Positions 25,846-34,421 are shown, numbered from the stretch's first letter. The stretch is DNA of 48,708 nt from an uncultured Kineothrix sp. (GCA_910588855.1 CAJUSR010000029.1:1-48708); one strand, 5' to 3'. Numbers and translations are program-made. Notes: generated by a model from the sequence alone, not told the origin.

Positions 25846-26922
25846 TTATGGTTGAATGCCTGTAGGATTTTTGGCATTTAACTGCTTTTTCCGGGGAGCC
25901 TGCTTAAAAGGCGGGGCCGCACAGCTTCCTCTTTTGATAAGACGGAACGGTAGTTCCACTTTCATGGGAATCCGTTTTCCCGTTTCTATCCGGTCGATTA
26001 ATATTTTTGCCGTCATAATCCCTAAATCTTCCATAGGTATATGGATAGTGGTGAGCATAGGGGTAGTATACTGGCAAGTTTCGATATCGTCAATGCCTAT
26101 TATGGACATATCTTCAGGGATACGATAGCCCCATTCTTTTGCCGCTTTCATGGCGCCGATGGCGGTTAAATCGTTGGCACAGAACAGAGCGGTAATATTA
26201 TCCGCGGAAGCGAATAATTTGGCCGCCGCCCGGTATCCGTCCTCGCTGGAAAGATGGGTGTCGATAATATATTCCCTGTGAAGCGGCAAGGCAAGCTGGG
26301 AGACCGCATCCCAGTAGCCGCGGTAACGGATTTCGTTTTTCCGCTCGCCAAGATAAGCGATATGCGTATGCCCCAATTCCGCCAAATAGCTTACCGCCGT
26401 TTTGGAAGCGAGGTAGGCATTGCATGTAATCTGGTCGAACTCCGAATCGATGTTATTTAAGCCGGCATAAATAATCTTCTTATAATTCGTTTTTAAAAAG
26501 GAGCGCATTCTGGAATCAGGACGACCTAAAAGAGCCACGCCTTCCACCTTTGTCTGCTGGATAGCCTCCTGGATATCCGGGTTTTCAATATCCTGATAAG
26601 AGAAAATATATTTTACGGTATAACCGCTGCGCAAAGCTTCCCTTTCCAACCCGCGGGTAATCTTGGAAAAAAACGGGTCGGTGGTATGGGTACGGGCGAG
26701 GATGCAGCCGATAGCCTTGGAACCGGCGGTGTTTGGAACCGGCGCCGAGCGAAGCTTTAAGTTTCTGGCAGAGGTATCCGGGGTATAACCGGTTTCCCGG
26801 ATGATTTTCCATATTCTATTTTCCACTTCCTTGCTTGCCGCTTTGGAGCCGGGATGGTTGATGACCCGGGAGACAGTAGAAGGGGATACGCCGGCCAAGG
26901 CAGCAATTTCTTTCAGCGTCAT
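25846..26922 (-). CDS. LacI-family transcriptional regulator
   Basis: This 358-aa protein has a LacI HTH at residues 2-22 (LKEIAALAGVSPSTVSRVIN), a hinge helix, and a periplasmic-binding-protein-like effector domain (IGCILARTHTTDPFFSKITRGLE, AYLGERKNEIRYRGYWDA, ALFCANDLTAIGAMKAAKEWGYRIPEDMSIIGIDDIE in part). The C-terminal tail is extended and basic (APRKKQLNAKNPTGIQP). A strong GGAGG precedes the ATG. It is divergent from the PFK-like gene, and a 20-bp palindrome of LacI type lies between the two, so it probably controls both directions. The effector is unknown. Confidence 0.93.
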   Translation of the reverse strand: MTLKEIAALAGVSPSTVSRVINHPGSKAASKEVENRIWKIIRETGYTPDTSARNLKLRSAPVPNTAGSKAIGCILARTHTTDPFFSKITRGLEREALRSGYTVKYIFSYQDIENPDIQEAIQQTKVEGVALLGRPDSRMRSFLKTNYKKIIYAGLNNIDSEFDQITCNAYLASKTAVSYLAELGHTHIAYLGERKNEIRYRGYWDAVSQLALPLHREYIIDTHLSSEDGYRAAAKLFASADNITALFCANDLTAIGAMKAAKEWGYRIPEDMSIIGIDDIETCQYTTPMLTTIHIPMEDLGIMTAKILIDRIETGKRIPMKVELPFRLIKRGSCAAPPFKQAPRKKQLNAKNPTGIQP

Positions 26923-26981
26923 ATTACTGCTGTTCCTCCTTCCATTATTTTATACAATTTATTGTAGCATGGGGAAAAAGA

Positions 26982-27001
26982 TTACGCAAACGTTTGGGTA
27001 A
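26982..27001. promoter_or_regulatory. LacI-type operator in the divergent promoter region
   Basis: TTACGCAAACGTTTGGGTAA is a 20-bp palindrome (arms TTACnCAAAC/GTTTGnGTAA) around a central CG, the usual LacI-family form. On the minus strand it overlaps the -35 of a promoter reading TTGCGT, 17 bp, TACAAT towards the regulator gene. On the plus strand an extended -10, TGCTACTAT near 27030-27038, could serve the PFK operon. Confidence 0.7.
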
Positions 27002-27127
27002 AAATTGTAACGGAAAAGGAAGGGAATGTGCTACTATAGAAACATGGAACAGGCAACATTTTTAGATAGGGCTTTTAACACCCGAATCCTCACAGGGTTT
27101 AAAACAGGAAAGGAGTATGGCTGATAT

Positions 27128-28318
27128 ATGGAAGGAAATTTGCTTGTAGTACATGGAGGCGGGCCCACGGCAGTGCTGAATGCCTCATTGTATGGTGTAA
27201 TAAGGGAGGCGCAGGCCAGTCCTGATATTCAAAAAATTTATGGGGCAATTGGCGGTTCAGAGGCAATATTGACAGAAAATTTTTTGGATATGGGGGAATT
27301 GGAAGACGAGAAAATCGAACTGCTGCTGCAGACACCGGGAACGGCAATCGGTTCCTCGCGGTTTCCGTTAGAGCAGGAACAATATGAAGCGATGGTGGAT
27401 ATTTTGAAAAAGAATAACATCAAGTATGTATTGTTCAACGGCGGAAACGGCTCTATGGATACTTGCGGCAAAGTGAGCAAGGTATGCGAAGGGGAAGGGA
27501 TTTATGTGGTCGGCATCCCGAAAACAATGGACAATGATATTTCGATTATAGACCATGCGCCGGGGTTCCCAAGCGCGGCAAAGTATATTGCCACAGTGAC
27601 AAAGGAAGTAGGGGCGGACGTGAAATCCCTGCCAATCCATGTTTGCGTCATAGAGGCTATGGGGCGCAATGCCGGATGGATTACGGCAGCTTCCGCATTG
27701 GCGAGGAAGAACCCGGGCGATGCACCTCACCTGATTTACCTTCCGGAAAGGAATTTTAACGAAGAGGAATTTCTGGAAGATGTGAAAAAACTGTATGAAG
27801 AATTGGGTGGTGTGGTAGTAGTGGTCAGCGAGGGGCTAAGGAATGAAAAAGGGGAGTCCATCGTACCGCCTATTTTTAAAACGGACAGGGCTGTTTATTA
27901 TGGGGACGTAAGCGCTTACCTGGCAGAATTGGTAATCAAGAAGCTGGGGATTAAGGCAAGAAGTGAAAAACCGGGGCTTTGCGGACGGACTTCCATGCTG
28001 CTTCAGTCGGAAGTGGACAGACAGGAAGCTATTTTAGTAGGCAGGGAGGCTGTAAAGGCAGCGCTGGCCGGTCAGGCAGGCGTAATGGTAGGCATAAAAA
28101 GGAAAGCAGGGGAAACCTATGAGGTGGAGACTCCGCTGATACCGATTGAAGAAGTAATGCTGAACGAACGGGTGATGCCGGAAGAATATATCAATGAAAG
28201 AGGCAATGACATTACCGGCTCATTTGTGGATTGGTGCAGGCCGCTGATTGACGGGGATTTGCCGGAAATGGTAAGTTTTAAAGACGAAGCAAAACAAGTG
28301 CTGAAAAGCAGGATTTAA
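27128..28318 (+). CDS. Phosphofructokinase-family protein with mixed ATP/PPi signature
   Basis: This 396-aa member of the PfkA/Pfp superfamily would phosphorylate a ketose phosphate at C1. Seen motifs: GGGPTAVLNASLYG (phosphoryl donor loop), NGGNGSMDT (residues 105-112), GIPKTMDNDI (129-138) with the catalytic Asp, and a C-terminal half of Pfp type. At the two classical donor-selectivity positions it has Gly (ATP-like) after N107 and Lys132 (PPi-like); the usual Asp of GGDG is Asn. AGGAG lies 12 bases before the ATG. It is the first gene of the LacI-controlled cluster. Substrate and phosphoryl donor are therefore open. Confidence 0.85.
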   Translation: MEGNLLVVHGGGPTAVLNASLYGVIREAQASPDIQKIYGAIGGSEAILTENFLDMGELEDEKIELLLQTPGTAIGSSRFPLEQEQYEAMVDILKKNNIKYVLFNGGNGSMDTCGKVSKVCEGEGIYVVGIPKTMDNDISIIDHAPGFPSAAKYIATVTKEVGADVKSLPIHVCVIEAMGRNAGWITAASALARKNPGDAPHLIYLPERNFNEEEFLEDVKKLYEELGGVVVVVSEGLRNEKGESIVPPIFKTDRAVYYGDVSAYLAELVIKKLGIKARSEKPGLCGRTSMLLQSEVDRQEAILVGREAVKAALAGQAGVMVGIKRKAGETYEVETPLIPIEEVMLNERVMPEEYINERGNDITGSFVDWCRPLIDGDLPEMVSFKDEAKQVLKSRI

Positions 28319-28467
28319 TTGCAAAGGTTGCCCGGCTGAAGAATTTATGCCAAGAGTATATTGTATATTCTGGCAAAATACAGGCAAAATATAGGAAAAA
28401 TATGGGGCGGATGGATTGGGTTTGCAAATTGTCAACATATTTGAAACGGAAAGGAGACGGATAATAA

Positions 28468-29304
28468 ATGAAACATATTTACCTGAACTTGAAGAGGTTT
28501 GATATTCCGAAGGAAATGGGGGGAGTGAACCGCATTGCACCTGTGCAGGAATGGGGAACCTACATTGTAGAAAATACCAAAAAGGCATTGGCGCAGTATG
28601 GGAAGGATGAAGTGGAATTTGTAATGTATCTGCCGGAAGCCCATCTTCTTCCTGCCATAGGGGCATTGGACGAAAATGGGAACCTTGCCATTGGCGCACA
28701 GGGGATTCACAGGGAAGATGTAAAGGAAGGCGGCAACTTCGGCGCTTTTACCGCCAACAGGACAGGAAAGGCAATGAAAGCTTTGGGCTGTTCCAGCGTT
28801 TTAATCGGGCACTGCGAAGAGCGCCGGGACAAGCTTGGCATTATGGCAGAGGCAGGTGTAAACGATACGGATGCGGTGAACCGGATATTGAACCAGGAGA
28901 TTAAGGCTGCCGTGGAAGCCGGGCTGACCGTTTTATATTGCATTGGGGAAAGTGCGGAGGAACAGGACAGATGGCAGGAAGTCCTTGGAAAACAGTTGGA
29001 AATCGGGCTAAAAGACGTGGATACTTCAAAGGTTGCCATTGCTTATGAACCAATCTGGTCTATCGGGCCTGGGAAGACACCGGCGGGAAAAGACTATATC
29101 CAGATGATTGCCCGGTTTGTAAAAGAGCGTACCGGAGGGATGGCAGTCGCTTACGGCGGCGGTTTGAAAACGGATAATGCAGCAATGTTAGCTTCCATAC
29201 CGGAGATAGACGGGGGACTGATTGCATTGACCAGATTCCAGGGGGATATCGGCTTTTATCCGGAAGAATATCTGGAAATTATACGGATGTATATGGGGCA
29301 GTAG
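28468..29304 (+). CDS. Divergent triosephosphate-isomerase-family protein
   Basis: This 278-aa TIM-barrel isomerase keeps the three catalytic residues in expected order: Lys9 (NLK), His115 (IGHCEERR) and Glu194 (AYEPIWSIGPGKTP). It departs from ordinary TIM in the N-terminal loop (YLNLKRFDIP in place of GNWKMN) and in the phosphate-binding loops (YGGGLKTDN for YGGSVNPEN; DGGLIALTRF for DGALVGGASL). TIM paralogues with such changes isomerise other short ketose phosphates in polyol and tetrose pathways. A GGAAAGGAG precedes the start. It follows the PFK-like gene by 149 bp and precedes the LarA-like gene. It may still be a TIM, but a specialised substrate seems more likely. Confidence 0.82.
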   Translation: MKHIYLNLKRFDIPKEMGGVNRIAPVQEWGTYIVENTKKALAQYGKDEVEFVMYLPEAHLLPAIGALDENGNLAIGAQGIHREDVKEGGNFGAFTANRTGKAMKALGCSSVLIGHCEERRDKLGIMAEAGVNDTDAVNRILNQEIKAAVEAGLTVLYCIGESAEEQDRWQEVLGKQLEIGLKDVDTSKVAIAYEPIWSIGPGKTPAGKDYIQMIARFVKERTGGMAVAYGGGLKTDNAAMLASIPEIDGGLIALTRFQGDIGFYPEEYLEIIRMYMGQ

Positions 29305-29360
29305 GAAGGCGTAAGCTTACAACAAATATAAAGTAATTGCAGGAAAGGAAGGGATTGTTT

Positions 29361-30812
29361 ATGAGATTGGAATTTGAGTACGGGCAGGGCACGATGGCGG
29401 CGGAGCTGCCGGAAAATACGGATGTGTTTATTCCTGGTGTGACGGTGGAGGATCCGCCGTATATTCCGGAGGAAGAGCTGGAGGCTAAAACGTTAGAGTC
29501 TTTGCGGAATCCTATGGGGATGGAACCGCTTTCTAAACTGGCGAAAAAAGGCTCCAAAGTTACCATTGTATTCCCGGACAGGGTGAAAGGGGGCGAACAG
29601 CCTACCTCCCACAGGAAAGTTTCGATTAAGCTGATTTTGAAAGAACTGTATGCAGCAGGGGTGGAGAAAAAAGATATCCTTCTGATTTGCTCCAATGGCC
29701 TGCACCGGAAGAATACGGAACCGGAAATCAGGGGCGTGCTTGGGAAAGAGCTTTTTGAAGAGTTCTGGAACTGCGGGCAGATTATCAACCATGACAGCGA
29801 GGATTATGAGCATCTGGTAGATTTGGGGACGACGGACAGGGGCGACCCGGTATTGATGAATAAATATGTGTATGACAGCGATGTGGCTATTTTAATCGGG
29901 CATACCCAGGGCAACCCTTATGGGGGATATTCCGGCGGTTATAAACACTGTGCGACGGGTATTACCCATTGGCGTTCAATTGCTTCCCATCATGTGCCCA
30001 AGGTAATGCACCAGAAGGATTTTGTGCCGGTGAGCGGGCATTCCCTGATGCGGACCAAATTCGATGAAATCGGGCAGCATATGGAAAAATGCATGGGCAA
30101 AAAGTTTTTCTGCTGCGATGCGGTTTTGGATACTTCTTCCAGACAGATTGCGATTTTCTCCGGCTATGCAAAAGAAATGCAGCCTGCTTCCTGGAAAGTA
30201 GCGGATAAGAGGACTTATGTGCCTTTTGCGGAAAAGAAATATGATGTGATGATATTTGGTATGCCCCAGTTCTTCCATTATGGGGAAGGGATGGGAACGA
30301 ACCCGATTATGATGATGCAGGCGCTTTCGGCACAAGTAATCCGGCATAAAAGGGTAATGAGCGACAAGTGCGTGATTATCTGCGCATCTATCTGCAACGG
30401 ATATTTCCACGACGAGCTTTGGCCTTATTTGAGGGAAATGTATGACATGTTCCAGAAGGACCAGATGAATACGCTGCCGGATATGAACAGGCTGGGCGAA
30501 TATTTTGCTACCAATGAAGAATATATCCGTAAATACCGTTTTACCAATGCATTCCATCCGTTCCACGGCTTTTCCATGATAGCCTGCGGGCATATTGCGG
30601 AAATGAATACTTCTGCTATCTATATCTGCGGCGCTCAGGAACCGGGATATGCAAGAGGGATGGGATTAAAGACGAGGGCAACGATAGAGGAAGCCCTGGA
30701 AGATGCGAAGAAAAAATATGTAGGGGAAAACCCGAATATCCTTGCGCTTCCTTTGACCTTTAAGAAAAGCGCAGTGCATTTGATGATGAAAGATGAAGTT
30801 TACAACGGTTAA
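29361..30812 (+). CDS. LarA-family (nickel-pincer) racemase/epimerase
   Basis: This 483-aa protein of the lactate-racemase LarA superfamily (DUF2088 plus C-terminal domain) uses the nickel-pincer nucleotide cofactor. Visible matches to LarA: FPDR (Asp73), GLHRKNT (His115, like His108), GGYSGGYK (Lys195, the cofactor-anchoring lysine) and IASHH (His211, likely the nickel ligand). The second catalytic histidine of LarA (PHxxAGFSGG) reads NPYGGYSGG, so it is Asn185 here. Such changes mark LarA homologues with other substrates, including sugar acids. I chose the ATG at 29361 with GGAAGGG upstream. The cofactor genes larB, larC and larE are not in this window. Embedded in a sugar cluster, it probably epimerises a hydroxy position of a sugar derivative. 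Confidence 0.87.
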   Translation: MRLEFEYGQGTMAAELPENTDVFIPGVTVEDPPYIPEEELEAKTLESLRNPMGMEPLSKLAKKGSKVTIVFPDRVKGGEQPTSHRKVSIKLILKELYAAGVEKKDILLICSNGLHRKNTEPEIRGVLGKELFEEFWNCGQIINHDSEDYEHLVDLGTTDRGDPVLMNKYVYDSDVAILIGHTQGNPYGGYSGGYKHCATGITHWRSIASHHVPKVMHQKDFVPVSGHSLMRTKFDEIGQHMEKCMGKKFFCCDAVLDTSSRQIAIFSGYAKEMQPASWKVADKRTYVPFAEKKYDVMIFGMPQFFHYGEGMGTNPIMMMQALSAQVIRHKRVMSDKCVIICASICNGYFHDELWPYLREMYDMFQKDQMNTLPDMNRLGEYFATNEEYIRKYRFTNAFHPFHGFSMIACGHIAEMNTSAIYICGAQEPGYARGMGLKTRATIEEALEDAKKKYVGENPNILALPLTFKKSAVHLMMKDEVYNG

Positions 30813-30886
30813 AGCAGGAGCGCGGAAACCTGTAGAAGCGTAGTAGCCTGTAAAAAAATAAGAAAGAAAGGAAGGATAGATAGGTT

Positions 30887-31705
30887 ATGCATGATTATTA
30901 CTATTACACAAAGGAAGAGCTGTTAAAAGACCCCAAAATCCCGTTGATTGTGATGGAAGACAATGCGACGGTATTCCAGTCCATAGCGGAAGAGATGGCA
31001 GCGGAAATCGAAAGGAAGAACGGGCTTGGGGAGAAAACCGTATTTATCTGCCCGGTAGGGCCGATAGGGCAATATCCTTATTTTGTGGATATTGTAAACA
31101 GTAGGAACATTGATTTGAAAAATGTATGGTTCATCAATATGGACGAATATTTGACGGACGAAAAACAGTGGATTGAAAAAAGCCATAAATTGAGCTTCCG
31201 CGGCTTTATGGATAGGACTGTATATACAAAAATAAAACCGGAACTGGTTATGCCGGAAAGCCAGAGGGTATTTCCGGATCCCAATCATGTAGAATATATC
31301 CCGGAACTGATTGAAAAATTGGGCGGGGTAGATATCGCTTTCGGGGGAATAGGCATCAACGGGCATGTGGCATTCAACGAACCGCAGGATGAACTGACAG
31401 GGGATGAATTTCTTGCTTTAAAGACAAGAGTATTGGATATTTCCAAAGAGACAAGGGCGGTAAATTCCATCGGGGATTTGAACGGCGCATTGGACGATAT
31501 GCCCCATTACTGCATTACCATCGGCATCAACGAGATTTCAAACGCAAGGAAAATCCGTCTGGGCTGCTTCCGCGACTGGCATAGAAGCGTTGTGCGCCAT
31601 GCGGCATACGGCGAGCCCAGTGCGCATTTCCCGGTAAGCCTCCTGCAGAGCCACCCGGATATTAATATTAAGTTTACGGAATTTGTGGCAAATCTGCCGG
31701 AATAA
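30887..31705 (+). CDS. Glucosamine-6-phosphate deaminase-like protein (NagB family), altered active site
   Basis: This 272-aa NagB/6-phosphogluconolactonase-fold protein retains MDEY (Asp86, like E. coli Asp72) and GINGHVAFNEP, with His160 and Glu165 matching His143 and Glu148. The aspartate that precedes the histidine in NagB (GNDGH, Asp141) is Asn158 here. The N-terminal substrate loop is changed too (CPVGPIGQYPYF instead of LPTGGTP). It may deaminate or isomerise a different amino-sugar phosphate or sugar phosphate. GGAAGGAT precedes the ATG. It lies just before a NagA homologue, so the pair suggests N-acetylated amino sugars enter this pathway. Confidence 0.85.
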   Translation: MHDYYYYTKEELLKDPKIPLIVMEDNATVFQSIAEEMAAEIERKNGLGEKTVFICPVGPIGQYPYFVDIVNSRNIDLKNVWFINMDEYLTDEKQWIEKSHKLSFRGFMDRTVYTKIKPELVMPESQRVFPDPNHVEYIPELIEKLGGVDIAFGGIGINGHVAFNEPQDELTGDEFLALKTRVLDISKETRAVNSIGDLNGALDDMPHYCITIGINEISNARKIRLGCFRDWHRSVVRHAAYGEPSAHFPVSLLQSHPDINIKFTEFVANLPE

Positions 31706-31735
31706 AAGAAGCATGGAGAAAAGGGAGGTAGCAGC

Positions 31736-32884
31736 ATGGAACAATATATTGTAAATGGTAAAGTTTTTTTGGACGGAAGCTTTCAGGAAAAAACAGTGGG
31801 TATAGAAGACGGGCGCATACACATCTTACCGAAAGAGGAAATGCCGAAAGAAGGGGCAAAAGTATATGATGCGGAAGGGAAAAGGGTAGTGCCCGGATTC
31901 CTTGATATACATACCCACGGTGCGGTAGGGGTGGACGTAAATGCGGCAACGGCAGAAGAATTGGGGAAAATCGGCCATTTCATGGCAACTCAGGGTACCA
32001 CTTCATGGCTTTGTTCCGTTTTGACGGATACGAAAGAACAGACGTTATGGTGTATTGATGAATTTAAGAAACATAAAGCAATGGAAAATGCAGGGGCAGA
32101 TTTGCTTGGCATTCATTTGGAAGGGCCTTTTTTGGCAAAGGAATTTAAAGGCGCCATGCCGGAGCATCTTCTGCGGGATGCGGATGTGGAACTGTTAAAG
32201 GAATATCAGGAAGCGGCGGAAGGGAATATCAGATATTTGACCGTATCCCCGGAAATAGACGGTATTGTAGATGCAATTCCGGCGATGAAAGACTTAGGGA
32301 TTGTAGTGGCAATCGGGCATTCCGGTGCGGATTACGATACTTCCATGAAAGCCATTGAAAACGGCGCAGCGTCCTGCACTCATATTTTCAATGCCATGAA
32401 ACTTTTGCATCAGCATTTCCCGGCGATTATGGGTGCGGCTATGGAATCCGACATCTATTGCGAAGCTATCTGTGACGGCAGGCATTTGCATCCTGGCGTA
32501 GTGCGTCTTCTGCTTAAGACAAAGGGTATCGACAGAGTAGTGGCGATAACCGATTCCATTATGGCAGCAGGGCTTCCGGACGGGAATTATAAGCTGGGCG
32601 TAAACGATGTGGTAGTAGTGGACGGAGATGCCAAACTGGCTTCCAACGGCGTGCGCGCAGGAAGCACATTGACCACAGGGCAGGCGTTAAAGAATATCCT
32701 GAAGTTTACCGGAAGACCAATCGAAGAAGTCCTTATGCTTTTAACGGAGAATCCGGCAAAGCTCATCGGTGTTTTTGATAAAAAAGGCTCCATCGCGGAC
32801 GGGAAGGATGCGGACCTTGTTGTGTTGGATGAAGAGAACAATGTTTACGATACCTTTGTAGGCGGAAAACAGGTTAGCAAATAA
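31736..32884 (+). CDS. nagA: N-acetylglucosamine-6-phosphate deacetylase (NagA family)
   Basis: This 382-aa amidohydrolase removes the acetyl group of GlcNAc-6-phosphate or a related N-acyl sugar phosphate. Metal and catalytic motifs are intact: DIHTHGAVGVDV (HxH), GIHLEGPFL (Glu), AIGHSGADYD and SCTHIFNAM (His ligands), AITDSIMAAG (catalytic Asp). The C-terminal KGSIADGKDADLVVLD is typical. A GGGAGG precedes the ATG. It follows the NagB-like gene by 30 bp. The exact N-acyl sugar is uncertain because the neighbouring enzymes are unusual. Confidence 0.92.
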   Translation: MEQYIVNGKVFLDGSFQEKTVGIEDGRIHILPKEEMPKEGAKVYDAEGKRVVPGFLDIHTHGAVGVDVNAATAEELGKIGHFMATQGTTSWLCSVLTDTKEQTLWCIDEFKKHKAMENAGADLLGIHLEGPFLAKEFKGAMPEHLLRDADVELLKEYQEAAEGNIRYLTVSPEIDGIVDAIPAMKDLGIVVAIGHSGADYDTSMKAIENGAASCTHIFNAMKLLHQHFPAIMGAAMESDIYCEAICDGRHLHPGVVRLLLKTKGIDRVVAITDSIMAAGLPDGNYKLGVNDVVVVDGDAKLASNGVRAGSTLTTGQALKNILKFTGRPIEEVLMLLTENPAKLIGVFDKKGSIADGKDADLVVLDEENNVYDTFVGGKQVSK

Positions 32885-33017
32885 AACAGGATAAAAGAAA
32901 ACGGATGTCTGGCTTATGAGAATGCGTAAGGCAGGAAGACAGGCCGGTTTTTGCGGAGGCAAATGGAAAAAATCCGGTTTCCGCAAAAAACAGGCATCGC
33001 AGACAAGGAGGAAAACG

Positions 33018-34175
33018 ATGGCGTTAATACCATTAAGACCGTTGCTGGAAGCAACGGATAAATATCATTTTGCGCAGGGCGCTTTCAATGTGAACGCGGT
33101 AGCGCAGGCGAAAGCAGTAATTGAGGTGCATGAAATGTTCCGTTCGGCTGCTATTTTGCAGGGGGCGGATTTGGCCAACGGCTTTATGGGAGGAAGAACC
33201 GATTTTTTAAATGCTACGCTGGAAGATAAGAAGATTGGGGCGAAGAACATTGCCGCTGCAGTGAAAAAATATGGGGAAAATTCCCCGGTGCCGGTAGTCC
33301 TGCATTTGGATCACGGCAAGGATTTCGATTCGGTGAAAGCGGCGATTGAGGGAGGCTATACTTCCGTCATGATTGACGGCTCTTCCCTTCCTTTTGAAGA
33401 GAATATTGAATTGACAAGGGAAGTGGTAAAATATGCCCATGAAAGAGGGATTACCGTGGAAGGCGAGCTGGGCGTATTGGCAGGGGTGGAGGACCATGTA
33501 TTTTCCGCATCTTCTACTTATACAAACCCGATGAATGCGGTAGAATTTTTCCGCAAGACGAAGGTGGACTGTCTGGCCATTTCTTATGGCACCATGCATG
33601 GCCCTTCCAAAGGGAAAAATGTAAAATTGCGCAAAGAAATAGCGATTGCAATCAAAGAATGCATGAATCATGAAAATATATTCGGTGTGCTGGTATCTCA
33701 TGGTTCATCTACCGTTCCGAAGTATATCGTAGACGAAATCAATGCCTTGGGAGGGGATGTACAGAATGCCTATGGTATTTCCGTAGAGGAATTGAAACAG
33801 GCAATTCCGTGCGGAATAGGGAAAATCAATGTGGATACCGATATCCGCCTTGCCGTAACCAGGAATATGAAGGAATTTTTTGCAAAATATCCGGAAAAAC
33901 AAAACAGCCCGTCTATCGGGAAGATTTATGAACTTCTGGAAAAGAATAAGACGCAGGTAGATCCGCGTGCATTCTTAACCCCGATTATGGAGACTTTAAT
34001 GAAGGGTGTTGTTCCAGACGAAGATGTGGCGGCCATTACAGGCTGTATCGAAGCGGGCGTAAAGGAAGTGGTAGGAACGCTGATTGTCCAGTTTGGCTCC
34101 GTAGGAAAAGCGCCGTTAGTAGAATGTGCGACTTTGGATGAAATGGCGGAGAGGTACAAAAAAGCCGGAATTTAA
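33018..34175 (+). CDS. Class II ketose-bisphosphate aldolase
   Basis: This 385-aa zinc-dependent aldolase of the FBA/GatY/KbaY type cleaves a ketose 1,6- or 1,x-bisphosphate to dihydroxyacetone phosphate and an aldehyde. Metal and substrate motifs: VVLHLDHGKD, TVEGELGVLAGVEDHV, ISYGTMHGPSKG and VSHGSST. The C-terminal ~70 residues (after LTPIMETLMKG) extend past the shorter GatY types. The ATG at 33018 with AAGGAGG upstream was chosen over a longer frame at 32916. It is the last gene of the cluster and would act on the product of the PFK-like kinase. Confidence 0.92.
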   Translation: MALIPLRPLLEATDKYHFAQGAFNVNAVAQAKAVIEVHEMFRSAAILQGADLANGFMGGRTDFLNATLEDKKIGAKNIAAAVKKYGENSPVPVVLHLDHGKDFDSVKAAIEGGYTSVMIDGSSLPFEENIELTREVVKYAHERGITVEGELGVLAGVEDHVFSASSTYTNPMNAVEFFRKTKVDCLAISYGTMHGPSKGKNVKLRKEIAIAIKECMNHENIFGVLVSHGSSTVPKYIVDEINALGGDVQNAYGISVEELKQAIPCGIGKINVDTDIRLAVTRNMKEFFAKYPEKQNSPSIGKIYELLEKNKTQVDPRAFLTPIMETLMKGVVPDEDVAAITGCIEAGVKEVVGTLIVQFGSVGKAPLVECATLDEMAERYKKAGI

Positions 34176-34185
34176 TATTGTTTGA

Positions 34186-34388
34186 TTCCCGCGAGCAAGA
34201 CTGCCGCGAGGGTCAAATACCCCGCTGCTCTGCAGCGCTGCAAGTTTGATTCTCACGGGCGGTGGTTTGGATGGCCGCGCCTGTACGGATATTGGAAGAA
34301 CGACGTGAGAAGGACTATGCTATGCCTGAAATGTCCTATTTGCCATATTTTTTATGGTAAATAGAGCCATTTCAGGCATTTTGCATAG
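34186..34388 (+). repeat. Structured extragenic region between the sugar cluster and the ABC operon
   Basis: The first part (34186-34265) is GC-rich and self-complementary in short pieces (CGCGAGCAAGACTGCCGCG; CTGCTCTGCAG). The second (34315-34388) is one long hairpin: CTATGC/GCATAG, TGCCTGAAATG/CATTTCAGGCA and CTATTTGCCATA/TATGGTAAATAG stack in order around a five-base loop. A 60-codon open frame across it is not convincing. It looks like an extragenic repeat or miniature-element remnant, but no second copy is in the window. Confidence 0.5.
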
Positions 34389-34416
34389 TATGAAAAAAAT
34401 TCATACTGTCTTTTTT
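34387..34416 (+). terminator. Intrinsic terminator of the sugar cluster
   Basis: AGTATGAA and TTCATACT form a perfect eight-bp stem with a five-A loop, followed by GTC and TTTTTT. It lies immediately after the longer hairpin and upstream of the ABC operon promoter. Confidence 0.75.
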
Positions 34417-34421
34417 GAAAA

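Noticed and set aside
34182..34364. 60-codon open frame after the aldolase
   Set aside because: It lacks a ribosome binding site and lies across long inverted repeats.
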